A DNA stretch of 64,000 nt from Hyphomicrobium sulfonivorans (GTDB taxonomy: Bacteria; Pseudomonadota; Alphaproteobacteria; Rhizobiales; Hyphomicrobiaceae). The stretch is from contig NZ_PZPO01000001.1 of NCBI RefSeq assembly GCF_013306565.1, positions 496,001-560,000 on the forward strand. Reading direction: 5' to 3'. Below the pieces are notes generated by a model. That model ran no database searches, was not told where the DNA came from, and saw only the letters and a list, made by a program, of their open reading frames with translations. Position 1 is the stretch's first letter. Every line of letters begins with the position of its first letter. Below, piece after piece: positions 27,285 through 36,645 of the stretch. A program made the position numbers and the translations under genes.

Positions 27285-27887
27285 TCAATCCGCCTGCGCG
27301 AGCCACACCGTATGGCCGCCGCACTGCGGATCATTTTCCGTATGCACCAGCACCGTGAAGCCGTTCGCGCTTAGCAGGCTGCGATATACCTCCGCCGCAA
27401 GACTCGCGTGATACAGCGAGCGGCCGTAAATCTCACCGATCGCTTCACCATGTGACGGACCGGACGTGTAAAGCAGCAGTCCGCGCGGCGCGATATGCTG
27501 CGCGAAAATCGGAAACATCGCCCGCTGCGCGTCCGCTTCCAGATGGAAGAAACTATCCCACGCAATGATAGCATCGAAGCGCTGGCCAAGATCCAGCGTG
27601 CGCATATCGGCGACGATCCAATTCATCTGCGGAAACTTGTCGGCACAGATCTGCACCATCGCCTCCGCACCATCGACGCCCGTCAAGCGGCAGCCGCGCT
27701 CGATCAGGTAACGCGCGATCGGATCGCCCGAACCGCAGCCGACATCCAACACGTGGGGCGCTGTTGCTTCGAGGCCGGCGATCAGCCGATCGAGATACGG
27801 CCGCTCCATCAGCCGCTCGCCCGCCCGGCCGCGGTCCATGTCCCACGCCTGCGCATTGGCCTCATAGATGTCCAGAACCTCAGCCAT
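27285..27887 (-). CDS. Class I SAM-dependent methyltransferase
   Basis: About 200 residues from ATG 27887, preceded by GAGGGGCGG. SAM-binding motif I is HVLDVGCGSGDPIARYL; motif II is the acidic GVDGAEAMV; post-motif FDAIIAWDSFFHL places it with small-molecule methyltransferases of the UbiE/Tam type. No specificity is evident. A longer frame to 27983 adds only a basic low-complexity stretch. Divergent from proB. Confidence 0.85.
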   Translation of the reverse strand: MAEVLDIYEANAQAWDMDRGRAGERLMERPYLDRLIAGLEATAPHVLDVGCGSGDPIARYLIERGCRLTGVDGAEAMVQICADKFPQMNWIVADMRTLDLGQRFDAIIAWDSFFHLEADAQRAMFPIFAQHIAPRGLLLYTSGPSHGEAIGEIYGRSLYHASLAAEVYRSLLSANGFTVLVHTENDPQCGGHTVWLAQAD

Positions 27888-28019
27888 CGTCCGCCCCTCT
27901 GTTTCCGGTTTTCCCTGGGGCCGTCCTTTTCCGGCGCTCACCCCCGCCCCTGACCGTTTTCCGGGCATTGAGCCGGGCTGCAACTACCGCGACGGTCCGG
28001 CACAATTAGGGTGCTGGGA

Positions 28020-28076
28020 GGGCTATCTGGCGTGCGGAGACTACCGCTCAGGCCCCGACTGGGCTATCAGGCGTGC
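28020..28076. repeat. 16-bp direct repeat pair upstream of proB
   Basis: GGGCTATCTGGCGTGC (28020-28035) and GGGCTATCAGGCGTGC (28061-28076) match at 15 of 16 positions, 41 bp apart start to start, close to four helical turns. A shorter ACTACCGC also occurs twice (27983 and 28040). It lies between the divergent methyltransferase and proB genes. Confidence 0.5.
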
Positions 28077-28096
28077 CGGAACCCCTGATACGGCGG

Positions 28097-29266
28097 ATGG
28101 CCGCGCAAAACATGGCACACAAAGAACAAGCCAACGCAATTCCGGTACGCAGCGAATGGACGGCCGCGCGCCGCATCGTTGTGAAGATCGGCTCAGCCCT
28201 TCTGACCGATCGCGACACCGGTGCGCTGAAGGCCGAATGGCTGTCATCCATGCTCGATGACGTCGCCGAGCTGACTGCCCAGGGCAAAGAGGTGGTTCTG
28301 GTCTCGTCCGGCGCCATCGCCCAGGGCCGCCACACCCTGAAGCTGCCCAAGGGCGCGCTGGAGCTGGAACAGAGCCAGGCCGCCGCCGCCGTGGGCCAGA
28401 TCAGTCTGGCGCATGCCTATCAGGACATGGCGCGCGCGCGTGGATTGATCGCCGCGCAAATCCTGCTCACGCTGGGCGACACCGAAGAACGCCGCCGCTA
28501 CTTGAACGCGCGCCGCACTATCGAAACACTGCTGGAGCTGAAGGCGCTGCCGGTGGTGAACGAGAACGACACCGTCGCCACCACCGAGATCCGCTATGGC
28601 GACAATGATCGCCTGTCGGCGCGCGTGGCATCGATGGTGTCGGCTGACTGCCTTGTGCTGCTGTCGGACATCGACGGCCTTTATACCGCTCCGCCGCAGC
28701 AAAACGCGAACGCGGTGCGGCTGGATGTTGTCACTGCCATCACGGCCGACATCGAGGCCATGGCGGGCGATGCCGGCACCGAGCTTTCCAAGGGCGGTAT
28801 GCGCACCAAGGTCGAGGCTGGCAAGATCGCCCTCGGCGCTGGCACGCACATGGTCATCGCCAGCGGAAAGGTGCTGCACCCACTGCGCTCCATCTCCGAA
28901 GGCGCGCCGTGCACATGGTTCCTCGCCCACTCCGATCCGAGAACCGCCCGCAAGCGCTGGATCGCCGGACAGCTCGAACCGAAAGGCCAGGTGCATGTCG
29001 ATGCCGGTGCCGAGCAGGCGCTGGCAGCCGGCAAAAGCCTGCTTCCGGCGGGCGTGGTACGAATTGACGGCAACTTCGACCGCGGCGACGCTGTTATCAT
29101 CCGTGCACCCGATGGCCGCGAACTGGGCCGTGGGCTGGTGTCATACGCCCGCCCGGACGCCGAACAGATCATTGGCAAGAAAAGTGCGGAGATCGCCACT
29201 ATATTAGGGGTGTCGCGCTGCGATGAGCTGATCCACCGCGACGACATGGCCTTGCATCGCACCTGA
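28097..29266 (+). CDS. proB: Glutamate 5-kinase
   Basis: About 389 residues. Phosphorylates glutamate in the first step of proline synthesis. The amino-acid kinase domain begins [13 protein letters not shown] and shows [30 protein letters not shown] and [17 protein letters not shown]-terminal PUA domain ([14 protein letters not shown] ... [14 protein letters not shown]) follows. The start is uncertain among GTG 28073, ATG 28097 and ATG 28112; none has a strong ribosome site. It is followed by proA. Confidence 0.96.
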   Translation: MAAQNMAHKEQANAIPVRSEWTAARRIVVKIGSALLTDRDTGALKAEWLSSMLDDVAELTAQGKEVVLVSSGAIAQGRHTLKLPKGALELEQSQAAAAVGQISLAHAYQDMARARGLIAAQILLTLGDTEERRRYLNARRTIETLLELKALPVVNENDTVATTEIRYGDNDRLSARVASMVSADCLVLLSDIDGLYTAPPQQNANAVRLDVVTAITADIEAMAGDAGTELSKGGMRTKVEAGKIALGAGTHMVIASGKVLHPLRSISEGAPCTWFLAHSDPRTARKRWIAGQLEPKGQVHVDAGAEQALAAGKSLLPAGVVRIDGNFDRGDAVIIRAPDGRELGRGLVSYARPDAEQIIGKKSAEIATILGVSRCDELIHRDDMALHRT

Positions 29267-29296
29267 TGGATGCACCAGACCGGATTGAACACGACA

Positions 29297-30583
29297 ATGA
29301 ACAAGCCCGAGCGCATGGATACTGCCACTGAAGACGCGATGCTGGAGTTGGGGCGCCGTGCCCGCGCTGCCGCGCACCTGCTGTCTCTCGCCAGCCCGGA
29401 AGCCAAGAACAACGCCCTCATCGCCGCCGCCGAAGCGCTGCGCGCCGCCACGCCGGAAATCCTTGCCGCCAACGTGAAGGACATTGAAGCCGCGCGCGCT
29501 GCTGGCCGCCCGGAATCCTTCATCGATCGCCTGCTGCTGAACGAAAAGCGCATCAACGCCATGGCCGACGGCATCGCCGAGATCGCCAAGCTGGCCGATC
29601 CGATCGGCACCGTGCTGGCCGAATGGCAGCGTCCCAACGGCCTGCGCTTCCAGCGCGTGCGCGTGCCGCTTGGCGTCATCGGCATCATTTACGAGAGCCG
29701 TCCGAACGTAACCGCTGATGCGGGCGCGCTGGCGCTCAAGGCCGGCAACGCTGCCATTCTGCGTGGCGGTTCGGAAAGCATTCACTCCTCGCGCGTCATC
29801 CATGCGGCGCTGGTTGCTGGCCTCAAGACAGCTGGCCTGCCGGAAGCGGCCATCTCGCTGGTACCGACGCCCGATCGCGCCGCTGTCGGCATGATGCTGA
29901 CCGGCCTCAACGGCACCGTTGACGTCATCGTTCCGCGCGGCGGCAAAAGCCTTGTCGAGCGCGTGCAGAATGAAGCGCGCGTGCCCGTGTTCGCGCATCT
30001 GGAAGGCCTGTGTCACACCTACGTCGATCGCAACGCCGATCTGGCGATGGCCGTCGATATCGTGCTGAACGCCAAGATGCGGCGCACCGGCGTTTGCGGC
30101 GCCACCGAAACGCTGCTGGTCGACAGCGGCGCACCGGCCGCGTTCATGCCCACGCTGGTGAAGGCGCTGCTGGATGCAGGCTGCGAAGTGCGCGGCGACA
30201 CCGCAACACAGCAGGCTGACGCCCGCGTGAAGCCCGCCGCCGATGCTGATTGGTCCACCGAATACCTCGACGCCATCATCTCCGCCCGCGAGGTTGACGG
30301 CATCGATGGCGCGCTGGCGCACATCGCCCGTTACAGCACGCAGCACACCGACGCCATCGTCACCAACGACGCCGACACCGCAGCGCGTTTCCAGCGTGAA
30401 GTGGATTCCGCCATCGTCGTGCACAACGCTTCAACGCAGTTTGCCGACGGCGGCGAGTTTGGCTTCGGCGGTGAAATCGGCATCGCCACCGGCAAGATGC
30501 ATGCACGGGGTCCGGTCGGCGTTGAGCAGCTTACAAGCTTCAAATACGTGGTAATGGGTAACGGCCAGACGCGTCCTTCATAA
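29297..30583 (+). CDS. proA: Gamma-glutamyl phosphate reductase
   Basis: About 428 residues. Reduces glutamyl-5-phosphate with NADPH to glutamate semialdehyde, the step after ProB. The aldehyde-dehydrogenase-like fold shows [39 protein letters not shown], the catalytic Cys in [15 protein letters not shown], and [23 protein letters not shown]. The start is ATG 29297; ATG 29270, nearer the proB stop, is an alternative. Co-transcribed with proB. Confidence 0.97.
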   Translation: MNKPERMDTATEDAMLELGRRARAAAHLLSLASPEAKNNALIAAAEALRAATPEILAANVKDIEAARAAGRPESFIDRLLLNEKRINAMADGIAEIAKLADPIGTVLAEWQRPNGLRFQRVRVPLGVIGIIYESRPNVTADAGALALKAGNAAILRGGSESIHSSRVIHAALVAGLKTAGLPEAAISLVPTPDRAAVGMMLTGLNGTVDVIVPRGGKSLVERVQNEARVPVFAHLEGLCHTYVDRNADLAMAVDIVLNAKMRRTGVCGATETLLVDSGAPAAFMPTLVKALLDAGCEVRGDTATQQADARVKPAADADWSTEYLDAIISAREVDGIDGALAHIARYSTQHTDAIVTNDADTAARFQREVDSAIVVHNASTQFADGGEFGFGGEIGIATGKMHARGPVGVEQLTSFKYVVMGNGQTRPS

Positions 30584-30652
30584 GCACGTCAGGCCCCCAG
30601 CGCTGCGAACCGAAGGCCATTGGCAAAACCAATACAAAAGGAACAAGGTGCA

Positions 30653-30874
30653 ATGCTGCGTTCTTTGAGCCTCATGATTGCTGCGCTGATTGCTGCCCCC
30701 GCACTTACCGTCAACGCTGACGCGCGCCCCCAAAAGGCCGTGCGCAATCACGCGCCGCCGGTGAAGGATTGCACGCGCATCAACGGTCGCTCTGGCTATT
30801 ACGGCAACCCATGGTGCACGCCATCCCAGCAGCGCGCATGGGATCGCGCCACCTCACGGCGCGGTCGCCGCTGA
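30653..30874 (+). CDS. Small secreted protein, unknown
   Basis: 73 residues with GGAACAAGG upstream of ATG 30653. The signal peptide is MLRSLSLMIAALIAAPALTV, cut near NADA-RP. The mature part is a short basic protein with two Cys (DCTRINGRSGYYGNPWCTP) and an Arg-rich end. No family recognised. Confidence 0.6.
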   Translation: MLRSLSLMIAALIAAPALTVNADARPQKAVRNHAPPVKDCTRINGRSGYYGNPWCTPSQQRAWDRATSRRGRR

Positions 30875-30912
30875 CCATCCCATCCAACATCGAAGCAACC
30901 CCGAGGCACGCC

Positions 30913-31914
30913 ATGATCAACGCATGGGCCGCAACGGCCGCAAAGCAGAAGCTTGAGCCCTTCAGCTACGATCCCGGACCCATCGGCGCCGAGGAAGTGG
31001 AGATCGCGGTTGAGCACTGCGGCCTGTGTCATTCCGATCTTTCGGTCATCAACAATGAGTGGGGCATTACCTCATTTCCGGTCGTGCCCGGTCATGAAGT
31101 CATCGGCCGCGTCGTCGCTGTCGGACCGCAGGCAAAGGGCGTCAAGGTTGGCGACCGTGTCGGCCTCGGCTGGAGCGCGCAAAGCTGTCTCCACTGCCAC
31201 CCCTGCCTTGATGGCGATCAGCATCTCTGCGCCGAAGTCGTGCCGACCATCGTCGGCCACCATGGTGGCTTTGCCGATCGCGTGCGCGCGCAGTGGCCAT
31301 GGGTCGTCAAAATTCCAGACGGGCTTTCCGCCGCCGATGCCGGCCCGTTGATGTGCGGCGGCATCACCGTATTTGCACCACTGTCAGAATTCGACATCAA
31401 GCCCACATCGCGCGTTGGCGTTGTCGGCATCGGTGGGCTTGGCCACCTTGCGGTGAAGTTCGCCAACGCCTGGGGCTGCGAGGTTACGGCCTTCACATCA
31501 ACGGACTCTAAGGCGGATGAAGCGCGCAGCTTCGGCGCACACAACGTCGTCAACACGCGCAATGCCGACGATCTGAAAAGTCTGGCCGGCAAACTCGATC
31601 TGCTCATCGTCACCGTAAACGTGCCGCTGGACTGGCGCGCAATGCTCGGCACTCTCGGCCCGAAAGGCCGTCTGCATGTCGTCGGTGCGGTTCTCAAGCC
31701 GATCCCGGTGATGGCGTTCGATCTGATCTCGCAGCAAAAAAGCGTATCCGGCTCGCCCACTGGCTCCCCCGTCACGATCAGCGACATGCTGGAATTCGCG
31801 GCGCGCCACAACATCCTTCCTCAAACCGAACATTTCCCGATTGCGCGCGTGAACGACGCCATCGAACATCTGGTCGCCGGCAAGGCGCGCTACCGCGTCG
31901 TGCTCGACATGTGA
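30913..31914 (+). CDS. Zinc-dependent NAD(P) alcohol dehydrogenase (YahK/CAD-like)
   Basis: 333 residues. Medium-chain dehydrogenase. The catalytic zinc site is HCGLCHSD with GHEVIGR. The structural zinc Cys set is SCLHCHPCLDGDQHLC. The dinucleotide motif is GVVGIGGLGHLAVKFA. The order and sequence fit the cinnamyl/aldehyde-reducing CAD and YahK branch, generally NADPH-dependent aldehyde reductases. The start is ATG 30913 (MINAWAATAA). The natural substrate is unknown. A bidirectional terminator separates it from the convergent PRC-barrel gene. Confidence 0.92.
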   Translation: MINAWAATAAKQKLEPFSYDPGPIGAEEVEIAVEHCGLCHSDLSVINNEWGITSFPVVPGHEVIGRVVAVGPQAKGVKVGDRVGLGWSAQSCLHCHPCLDGDQHLCAEVVPTIVGHHGGFADRVRAQWPWVVKIPDGLSAADAGPLMCGGITVFAPLSEFDIKPTSRVGVVGIGGLGHLAVKFANAWGCEVTAFTSTDSKADEARSFGAHNVVNTRNADDLKSLAGKLDLLIVTVNVPLDWRAMLGTLGPKGRLHVVGAVLKPIPVMAFDLISQQKSVSGSPTGSPVTISDMLEFAARHNILPQTEHFPIARVNDAIEHLVAGKARYRVVLDM

Positions 31915-31944
31915 GCTCAGCGCCGCACCAGCAGCTCGCACACA

Positions 31945-31976
31945 AAAACGCGCGGCGGTTTCCCGTCGCGCGTTTT
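31945..31976. terminator. Bidirectional terminator between convergent genes
   Basis: 14-bp stem AAAACGCGCGGCGG / CCGTCGCGCGTTTT (one G:T) with loop TTTC. The A/T-rich ends give a U-run on both strands. It lies between the alcohol dehydrogenase (+) and the PRC-barrel gene (-). Confidence 0.88.
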
Positions 31977-31995
31977 ATGCATTCAGATGCAGCCG

Positions 31996-32511
31996 TTACT
32001 TCCGCCACTCAGGCAGCGACGGCAATTGCTCTTCCGTCATATTGACGACGAGTCGGCCGTCCTTCAGCTGCACATCGCCAATTTCCAGAATGGCCTCACG
32101 GCTACCGATGCCGAGAAGACCGCCATGCTCGATCACAAGCCCGCGCACAGTGCCCGTTCCATCGATCACGACAGCTTCAACCTCCGCAATCTTGCGGCCG
32201 GTGCTGTCGTAGATGTCCATGTCTTCGACATCATCGACCGATGCGTTGAGCTGCGGCACGATCATGTCATCGTTTTCAGCTTCGCGCATACCAGATGCAG
32301 GGGCCGCTGCTTGCGATCCCATTGAAGGAGATGTTGTGGAAGGAGTTGTTGTAGCGCCCCGATCGGAAGCCGATGGCGTTGTTGATGGTGGTGGCGCCAT
32401 CCGATCAGTCTGCGTGCCTGAAGGCTCGGTTGTCTGGGACGGTGCATCCTGCGCAAACGCAGGCGCTGCCATTAGGGCAAGCACTGCCAGCGTGCTAATT
32501 CCTGCTTTCAT
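31996..32511 (-). CDS. Exported PRC-barrel domain protein
   Basis: 171 residues from ATG 32511 with AGGAG upstream. Signal peptide (ISTLAVLALMAAPAFAQ), then a Ser/Thr/Pro low-complexity linker (residues about 22-85), then a PRC-barrel-like domain (DDVEDMDIYDSTGRKIAEVE ... GLVIEHGGLLGIGSREAIL). Periplasmic PRC-barrel proteins of this kind are common in Rhizobiales, often tied to stress; function not established. Confidence 0.8.
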   Translation of the reverse strand: MKAGISTLAVLALMAAPAFAQDAPSQTTEPSGTQTDRMAPPPSTTPSASDRGATTTPSTTSPSMGSQAAAPASGMREAENDDMIVPQLNASVDDVEDMDIYDSTGRKIAEVEAVVIDGTGTVRGLVIEHGGLLGIGSREAILEIGDVQLKDGRLVVNMTEEQLPSLPEWRK

Positions 32512-32571
32512 CTGACTACTCCTGAACTCAACTATCAACAGTCACAACGCGTTCAGGCGCCATTCGTTTCT

Positions 32572-33060
32572 TTACTCGTCGCTTGTTACGCGCCCAGGCG
32601 CCTCATAGGCAATGTAGCGAACGATTTTCCATTTACCGTCTGCCCCCTTGCGCATCACATCCATGCCCGGCTCCACCGACGTCACCGTCTGCCCGTTCGG
32701 CAGCGTCACCGTCAGCGTCCATGTGAGCCGGACAACCGCCATGTCTCCCTCAACGATCACTTCGCGGATGTTCAGTCCGTATGAATATCGGCGCCCGCTA
32801 TCTGACAGCGAACGCTTGAGCCGGTCGCATATGTCCGCGTAATCCCGCTCCGGATAACCGCGAAAATCATACTTCAGATCGGTCGAGAACAAATCGCACA
32901 CGGCGTCCGCTTTTCCCGCATTGAAGTCGCGCGTCCATTGCGTCAGCGCGGCGTTCACTTCCTCTTCGCCATCTAGTTTCGGCTCTGCCATCACTGGCAC
33001 CGCCAACAACATGGATGCCAACATTCCCACGATCGACCGCCGTGCGCGTTTCTTTTTCAT
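32572..33060 (-). CDS. Exported NTF2-like (SnoaL/DUF4440-type) protein
   Basis: About 162 residues from ATG 33060. Signal peptide (RRSIVGMLASMLLAVPVMAE), then an NTF2-like cone fold: ALTQWTRDFNAGKADAVCDLFS, DGDMAVVRLTWTLTVTLPNG-type strands and DGKWKIVRYIAYE. It begins one base after the stop of the beta-lactamase-fold gene upstream, so the pair is co-translated. The ligand is unknown; the conserved pairing suggests a joint periplasmic role. Confidence 0.78.
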   Translation of the reverse strand: MKKKRARRSIVGMLASMLLAVPVMAEPKLDGEEEVNAALTQWTRDFNAGKADAVCDLFSTDLKYDFRGYPERDYADICDRLKRSLSDSGRRYSYGLNIREVIVEGDMAVVRLTWTLTVTLPNGQTVTSVEPGMDVMRKGADGKWKIVRYIAYEAPGRVTSDE

Positions 33061-33061
33061 T

Positions 33062-34075
33062 TCAACTTTGCGCCTGTGTGATTTTGTCATGAACCTTGGT
33101 CAGCACGCTTGAAACGCTTTTGACATATGCGGCCACGGTCTTGTCCTGTGGTCCGTCGGCATCGTTCCAGTTCACAATGAACGAGAATGTCACCGGCACC
33201 GTGCGCACCATCATCTGGCCGCCGATGGCCATGCAGTGGAAGCCGTTCCAGTCAATGGAACCGCCCTTGCCATACGCCGCCGTTCCCGCAGGCACGGATG
33301 CAACGATGCCATCGGCCATTGCTGAAATGCGACGGAATTCGGCCAGCGTCTCGGGCTGCTTGAAAAACGCGCCGCTCAAAGCGCGCTTATAGTAGTCGAC
33401 CAGTTGCGAAGCCGGCGTCGCCATCGTCGAAACGTCATTCAACGCCGGGCGATATTTCGAGGTATCTGCCTTGTCGTTTTGAACGATTTCACTCAGCGCC
33501 TTCCAGCCCAGATCGACACCTGGCTGCGATCCGGTGAGATACGAGAAAAACTTCCGCGTTGAATCAGGGATGCGCACATCCTTCAGCCCCGCGTCCGCAA
33601 TGAATTTGCGTACGCGCTCGGCGCCAACGCGATTCATGATGGCGTCCGTCGCGGTGTTGTCGCTGTGTGCGATCATCGCCTCCAGCACATATCGTGCCGC
33701 GATGGTTCCTGAGACATGTTCATAGACAGGGCCGCTCAACGCGCGATTGCTGTCATCAATAGCAAGCTGCTCAGCCTCATCCTGCCGGCCAGCTTCCAGT
33801 TCTTGCAGGTATGCCGCAAGCACAAAGGTCTTGAAGCAACTGCCGCAGAACAGCGCTGCATCGGCGTTGTATGATGCACGCCATGGCTGGTCAGCATGAT
33901 CCACATCGATCTGCGCGCCCTTCACGCCGGGGAGAGCCAGAAATGGCGCCAGCACACGCGGGATGGCGCCACCGCCGGCACTGCCGACCACCGATGCCGC
34001 AGACGCTCCCTTGTCAGAAAGCGCTGCAATAGCAGCCGCACCCACCGCCGAACCCAGGAACTGGCGCCTGCGCAT
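33062..34075 (-). CDS. Tat-exported serine beta-lactamase-fold protein, no Glu166 equivalent
   Basis: About 337 residues from ATG 34075. The N-terminus MRRRQFLGSAVGAAAIAAL is a twin-arginine signal. The class A active-site motifs are present in order and spacing: SCFK (S79-K82), SDN (138-140) and KGG (270-272). The omega-loop region where class A enzymes have ExxLN (here around DSTRKFFSYL) shows no Glu, so ordinary penicillin deacylation is doubtful. It may be a penicillin-binding or esterase-type relative. Calling it a resistance enzyme would be unsafe. It is in an operon with the NTF2-like gene. Confidence 0.82.
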   Translation of the reverse strand: MRRRQFLGSAVGAAAIAALSDKGASAASVVGSAGGGAIPRVLAPFLALPGVKGAQIDVDHADQPWRASYNADAALFCGSCFKTFVLAAYLQELEAGRQDEAEQLAIDDSNRALSGPVYEHVSGTIAARYVLEAMIAHSDNTATDAIMNRVGAERVRKFIADAGLKDVRIPDSTRKFFSYLTGSQPGVDLGWKALSEIVQNDKADTSKYRPALNDVSTMATPASQLVDYYKRALSGAFFKQPETLAEFRRISAMADGIVASVPAGTAAYGKGGSIDWNGFHCMAIGGQMMVRTVPVTFSFIVNWNDADGPQDKTVAAYVKSVSSVLTKVHDKITQAQS

Positions 34076-34385
34076 TTGTTTCCTCCCGAACGCGCAGCGC
34101 AATGCGCGCGCAGCAAGAGCAATGACAGAGCAATTGTCACCGGGCCGTTACCGAAGTTGCATGGCGAATGCGCGCATACACCGCCGAGAGCGGAGGCGAT
34201 GAAAAGCGCTTAATTTGCGGCAGTTTGGAACCAACATCGTCCGGGTGGCTTTGCTCATCGTTCAACTCTTTCAATCGCTAAAGCCGCAAAACAGGCTACA
34301 GTGCCGGCACGGCTCCGCTTCATGCAAACCATGACGGCCGCTTTCCCCGAAGCCCGATCGAAATTCGCCCATGCAGCCCACCTGA

Positions 34386-35027
34386 ATGTCGTATCCAGCC
34401 CCGCACGCAACCAACCGCTCCATCGTCCCACCGCTTGCCTTTGCCGGTGAGCGCATCGGGCTGATGGGCGGCACGTTCAATCCACCCCATGAAGGCCATC
34501 TGGCGTGCGCTGAGACGGCCCTGCGCAGACTGCAGCTCAATCGCCTGTGGTGGATGGTGACGCCGGGCAATCCGCTCAAGCAGAACGATGGCCTGCCAAC
34601 ACTTGAGCAGCGCATCGCCGCCAGCCGCAGCCTCACCCGCAACGATCCGCGCATCGTCGTCACCGGATTCGAGCAAGGCCTTTCTGCGCGCTATACGTTC
34701 AGCACCCTGCGCTATCTCAAGCAGCACATGCCGGGCGTGCGCTTCGTCTGGATTATGGGCGCTGACAATCTGGTCGGCTTCAACCGCTGGCAGAACTGGC
34801 GCGGCATCGCAAATCTGGTGCCGATCGCGATCGTTGATCGGCCGGGCTGGCGACACGCGGCACTCGCCTCGCCCGCCGCCCGTGCACTCGCCCGTTTTCG
34901 CCTGCCCGAATCCCGCGCCGCCCTGCTGCCGATGGCAGATCCGCCCTCGTGGGCCTTCCTGACGACGCGCCTTTCGGAGCTGTCCTCAACCTCGCTGCGC
35001 ACCCCTTCCGATGACGCAACGCCATGA
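34386..35027 (+). CDS. nadD: Nicotinate-nucleotide adenylyltransferase
   Basis: 213 residues. Adenylates nicotinate mononucleotide in NAD synthesis. Nucleotidyltransferase motif GLMGGTFNPPHEGHL near residue 25, MVTPGNPLKQ, FVWIMGADNLVGFNRWQNW, and the C-terminal STSLRTP in place of the usual ISSTxIR. The order nadD-rsfS-rlmH is the conserved alphaproteobacterial one. Confidence 0.96.
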   Translation: MSYPAPHATNRSIVPPLAFAGERIGLMGGTFNPPHEGHLACAETALRRLQLNRLWWMVTPGNPLKQNDGLPTLEQRIAASRSLTRNDPRIVVTGFEQGLSARYTFSTLRYLKQHMPGVRFVWIMGADNLVGFNRWQNWRGIANLVPIAIVDRPGWRHAALASPAARALARFRLPESRAALLPMADPPSWAFLTTRLSELSSTSLRTPSDDATP

Positions 35028-35246
35028 ATTAAAAATGTTTTCGTCGAACCGACCCTAACCGTACCAGAACCTTTACATCCATTAACTATTGCTGAAACCG
35101 CTGATCGCACCGTATGCTCCACATAGCGGCTGGCAGATGCTGACCGTTGAAGAGCGTATACGGCGCACTATCTGTGAGAGTTGAATAGCGCTCCGTAGCG
35201 CAAGCTCCCGGTTGGAGCGCCACGAGAAAGGGATGACTGGCACACG

Positions 35247-35660
35247 ATGCGAACCGCGCTTGAGGGAGCCCACAGTGGCCCGCCTCATGCCGATCCCCTC
35301 CCTGACGGGCGGGATGCGGCAGACCTGCTGAAACAGATCGTTTTCTGGCTCGATGAGGCCAAGGCCGAGAACATCGTAACCATCGATCTGGCAGGAAAGT
35401 CTTCAATCGGTGATTTTATGGTCGTCGCCACTGGCGGATCAGATCGTCATGTTAGCGCCATCTCCGAACAGCTTTCCCGCAAGCTGAAAGAAGGCGGCAG
35501 CGCTAGCGTGCGCACCGAAGGGCGTCAAACCAGCGATTGGGTTCTGGTCGATACCGGTGACATCATCGTCCACATCTTCCGTCAGGAAGTGCGCGAGTTC
35601 TACAACCTGGAAAAAATGTGGTCAGCCGATCGGCCGGAAGAGCCGAAAACGGCGCACTGA
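35247..35660 (+). CDS. rsfS: Ribosomal silencing factor RsfS
   Basis: 137 residues. Binds L14 on the large subunit and blocks subunit joining in starvation. Family signature: IVFWLDEAKAENIVTIDLAG, GDFMVVATGGSDRHVSAI, TEGRQTSDWVLVDTGDIIVH, FYNLEKMW. It has a longer N-terminus (about 25 residues) than E. coli RsfS. A strong terminator follows. Confidence 0.96.
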   Translation: MRTALEGAHSGPPHADPLPDGRDAADLLKQIVFWLDEAKAENIVTIDLAGKSSIGDFMVVATGGSDRHVSAISEQLSRKLKEGGSASVRTEGRQTSDWVLVDTGDIIVHIFRQEVREFYNLEKMWSADRPEEPKTAH

Positions 35661-35666
35661 TGCGAC

Positions 35667-35690
35667 AAGGGGCGGAAACGCCCCTTTTTT
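35667..35690 (+). terminator. Rho-independent terminator after rsfS
   Basis: 8-bp stem AAGGGGCG / CGCCCCTT with a GAAA tetraloop, running into TTTTTT. It separates nadD-rsfS from rlmH, which must then have its own promoter or depend on readthrough. Confidence 0.92.
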
Positions 35691-35879
35691 GTTTGGCCTG
35701 CGCAGCCACCGGCTACGGCTCTGTCGCCAATCACACCGGATGCGCGACGACAAGAGTTGCGTCTACTTCGGCGGCGTTTCATCTACGGGCAGGCGATGCC
35801 CAGCGACGAACTGATTGCGGTGAAGCATGTCACGCTCCGCCCGCGCCGGCCCATCTCCCTAGTTAGGCCCTCTGCTATT

Positions 35880-36359
35880 ATGCGACTGACCGTTGCCGCT
35901 GTCGGACGGCTTAAAGATGCCGAACGCGAACTCGTCGAGCGTTATGCGAAGCGCTTCGACCCCACCGCGCGCCCACTCGGGCTCGGCCCGCTGACCATCC
36001 ACGAATTGAACGAAAGCCGCGCCGGCTCGGCTGACGCGCGCAAGGCGGACGAAGCCACCCGACTGCTGAAAGTCGCCGGTCCGACCACGCCCCGCGTCGT
36101 TCTTGATGAGCATGGCAAAACGCTATCCAGCGAAGCGTTCGCAGCCTGGATCGGACAGCAGCGCGATGGCGGCTGCAAGACGCTGGCCTTCCTAATTGGT
36201 GGGCCCGACGGGCACGGCAGCGAGACCCTTACCGGCGCCGCCTTGAAGCTCTCGCTCGGGCCAATGACCCTGCCGCACGGGCTGGCGCGGGCTGTTCTTG
36301 TCGAGCAGCTCTATCGTGTCGCGACCATTCTGGCCGGCCACCCCTATCATCGCAGCTGA
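35880..36359 (+). CDS. rlmH: 23S rRNA pseudouridine-1915 N3-methyltransferase RlmH
   Basis: 159 residues from ATG 35880 (MRLTVAAVGRLKDAERELVERY). SPOUT-type enzyme with the C-terminal knot motifs FLIGGPDGHG and LSLGPMTLPHGLARAVLVEQLYR and the family ending GHPYHR. Earlier in-frame starts lie in non-homologous sequence. Confidence 0.96.
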   Translation: MRLTVAAVGRLKDAERELVERYAKRFDPTARPLGLGPLTIHELNESRAGSADARKADEATRLLKVAGPTTPRVVLDEHGKTLSSEAFAAWIGQQRDGGCKTLAFLIGGPDGHGSETLTGAALKLSLGPMTLPHGLARAVLVEQLYRVATILAGHPYHRS

Positions 36360-36645
36360 ACGCGACGATGCCAAACGAGCCGGCATCCAATGCCGCACCA
36401 AGCGCCGTGCAACAAATTTTTCCGCATGCGTACAACTCTGCATGCGCGAATGACTGCGCGCCAATGCCGTTGAAAATCCGGCATTTTCTTTCGCAAGGAG
36501 TGGCTGCGAAAGTCACTGATTAACACAATCTAACTTTGCGTCGGATACCCCGAACAATCCATTTTATCGAAGTTTCATGGCTTTCGGCGACTGTGGTCAT
36601 ACAGCCTCGGCACGTTAGCCGACATCTGACTTCGGAGGGAATGCC
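36360..36645. other. Intergenic region after rlmH
   Basis: About 285 bases without a gene. It has a 7-bp hairpin CGCATGC/GCATGCG at 36423-36446 with no T-run. AT-richer sequence near 36510-36580 probably contains the promoter of the glycine-rich protein gene. Confidence 0.45.

Noticed and set aside
33062-34075. Acquired class A beta-lactamase resistance gene
   Set aside because: No omega-loop Glu, no mobile element, base use like its neighbours, and coupled to an NTF2-like gene; more likely a chromosomal relative with another role.
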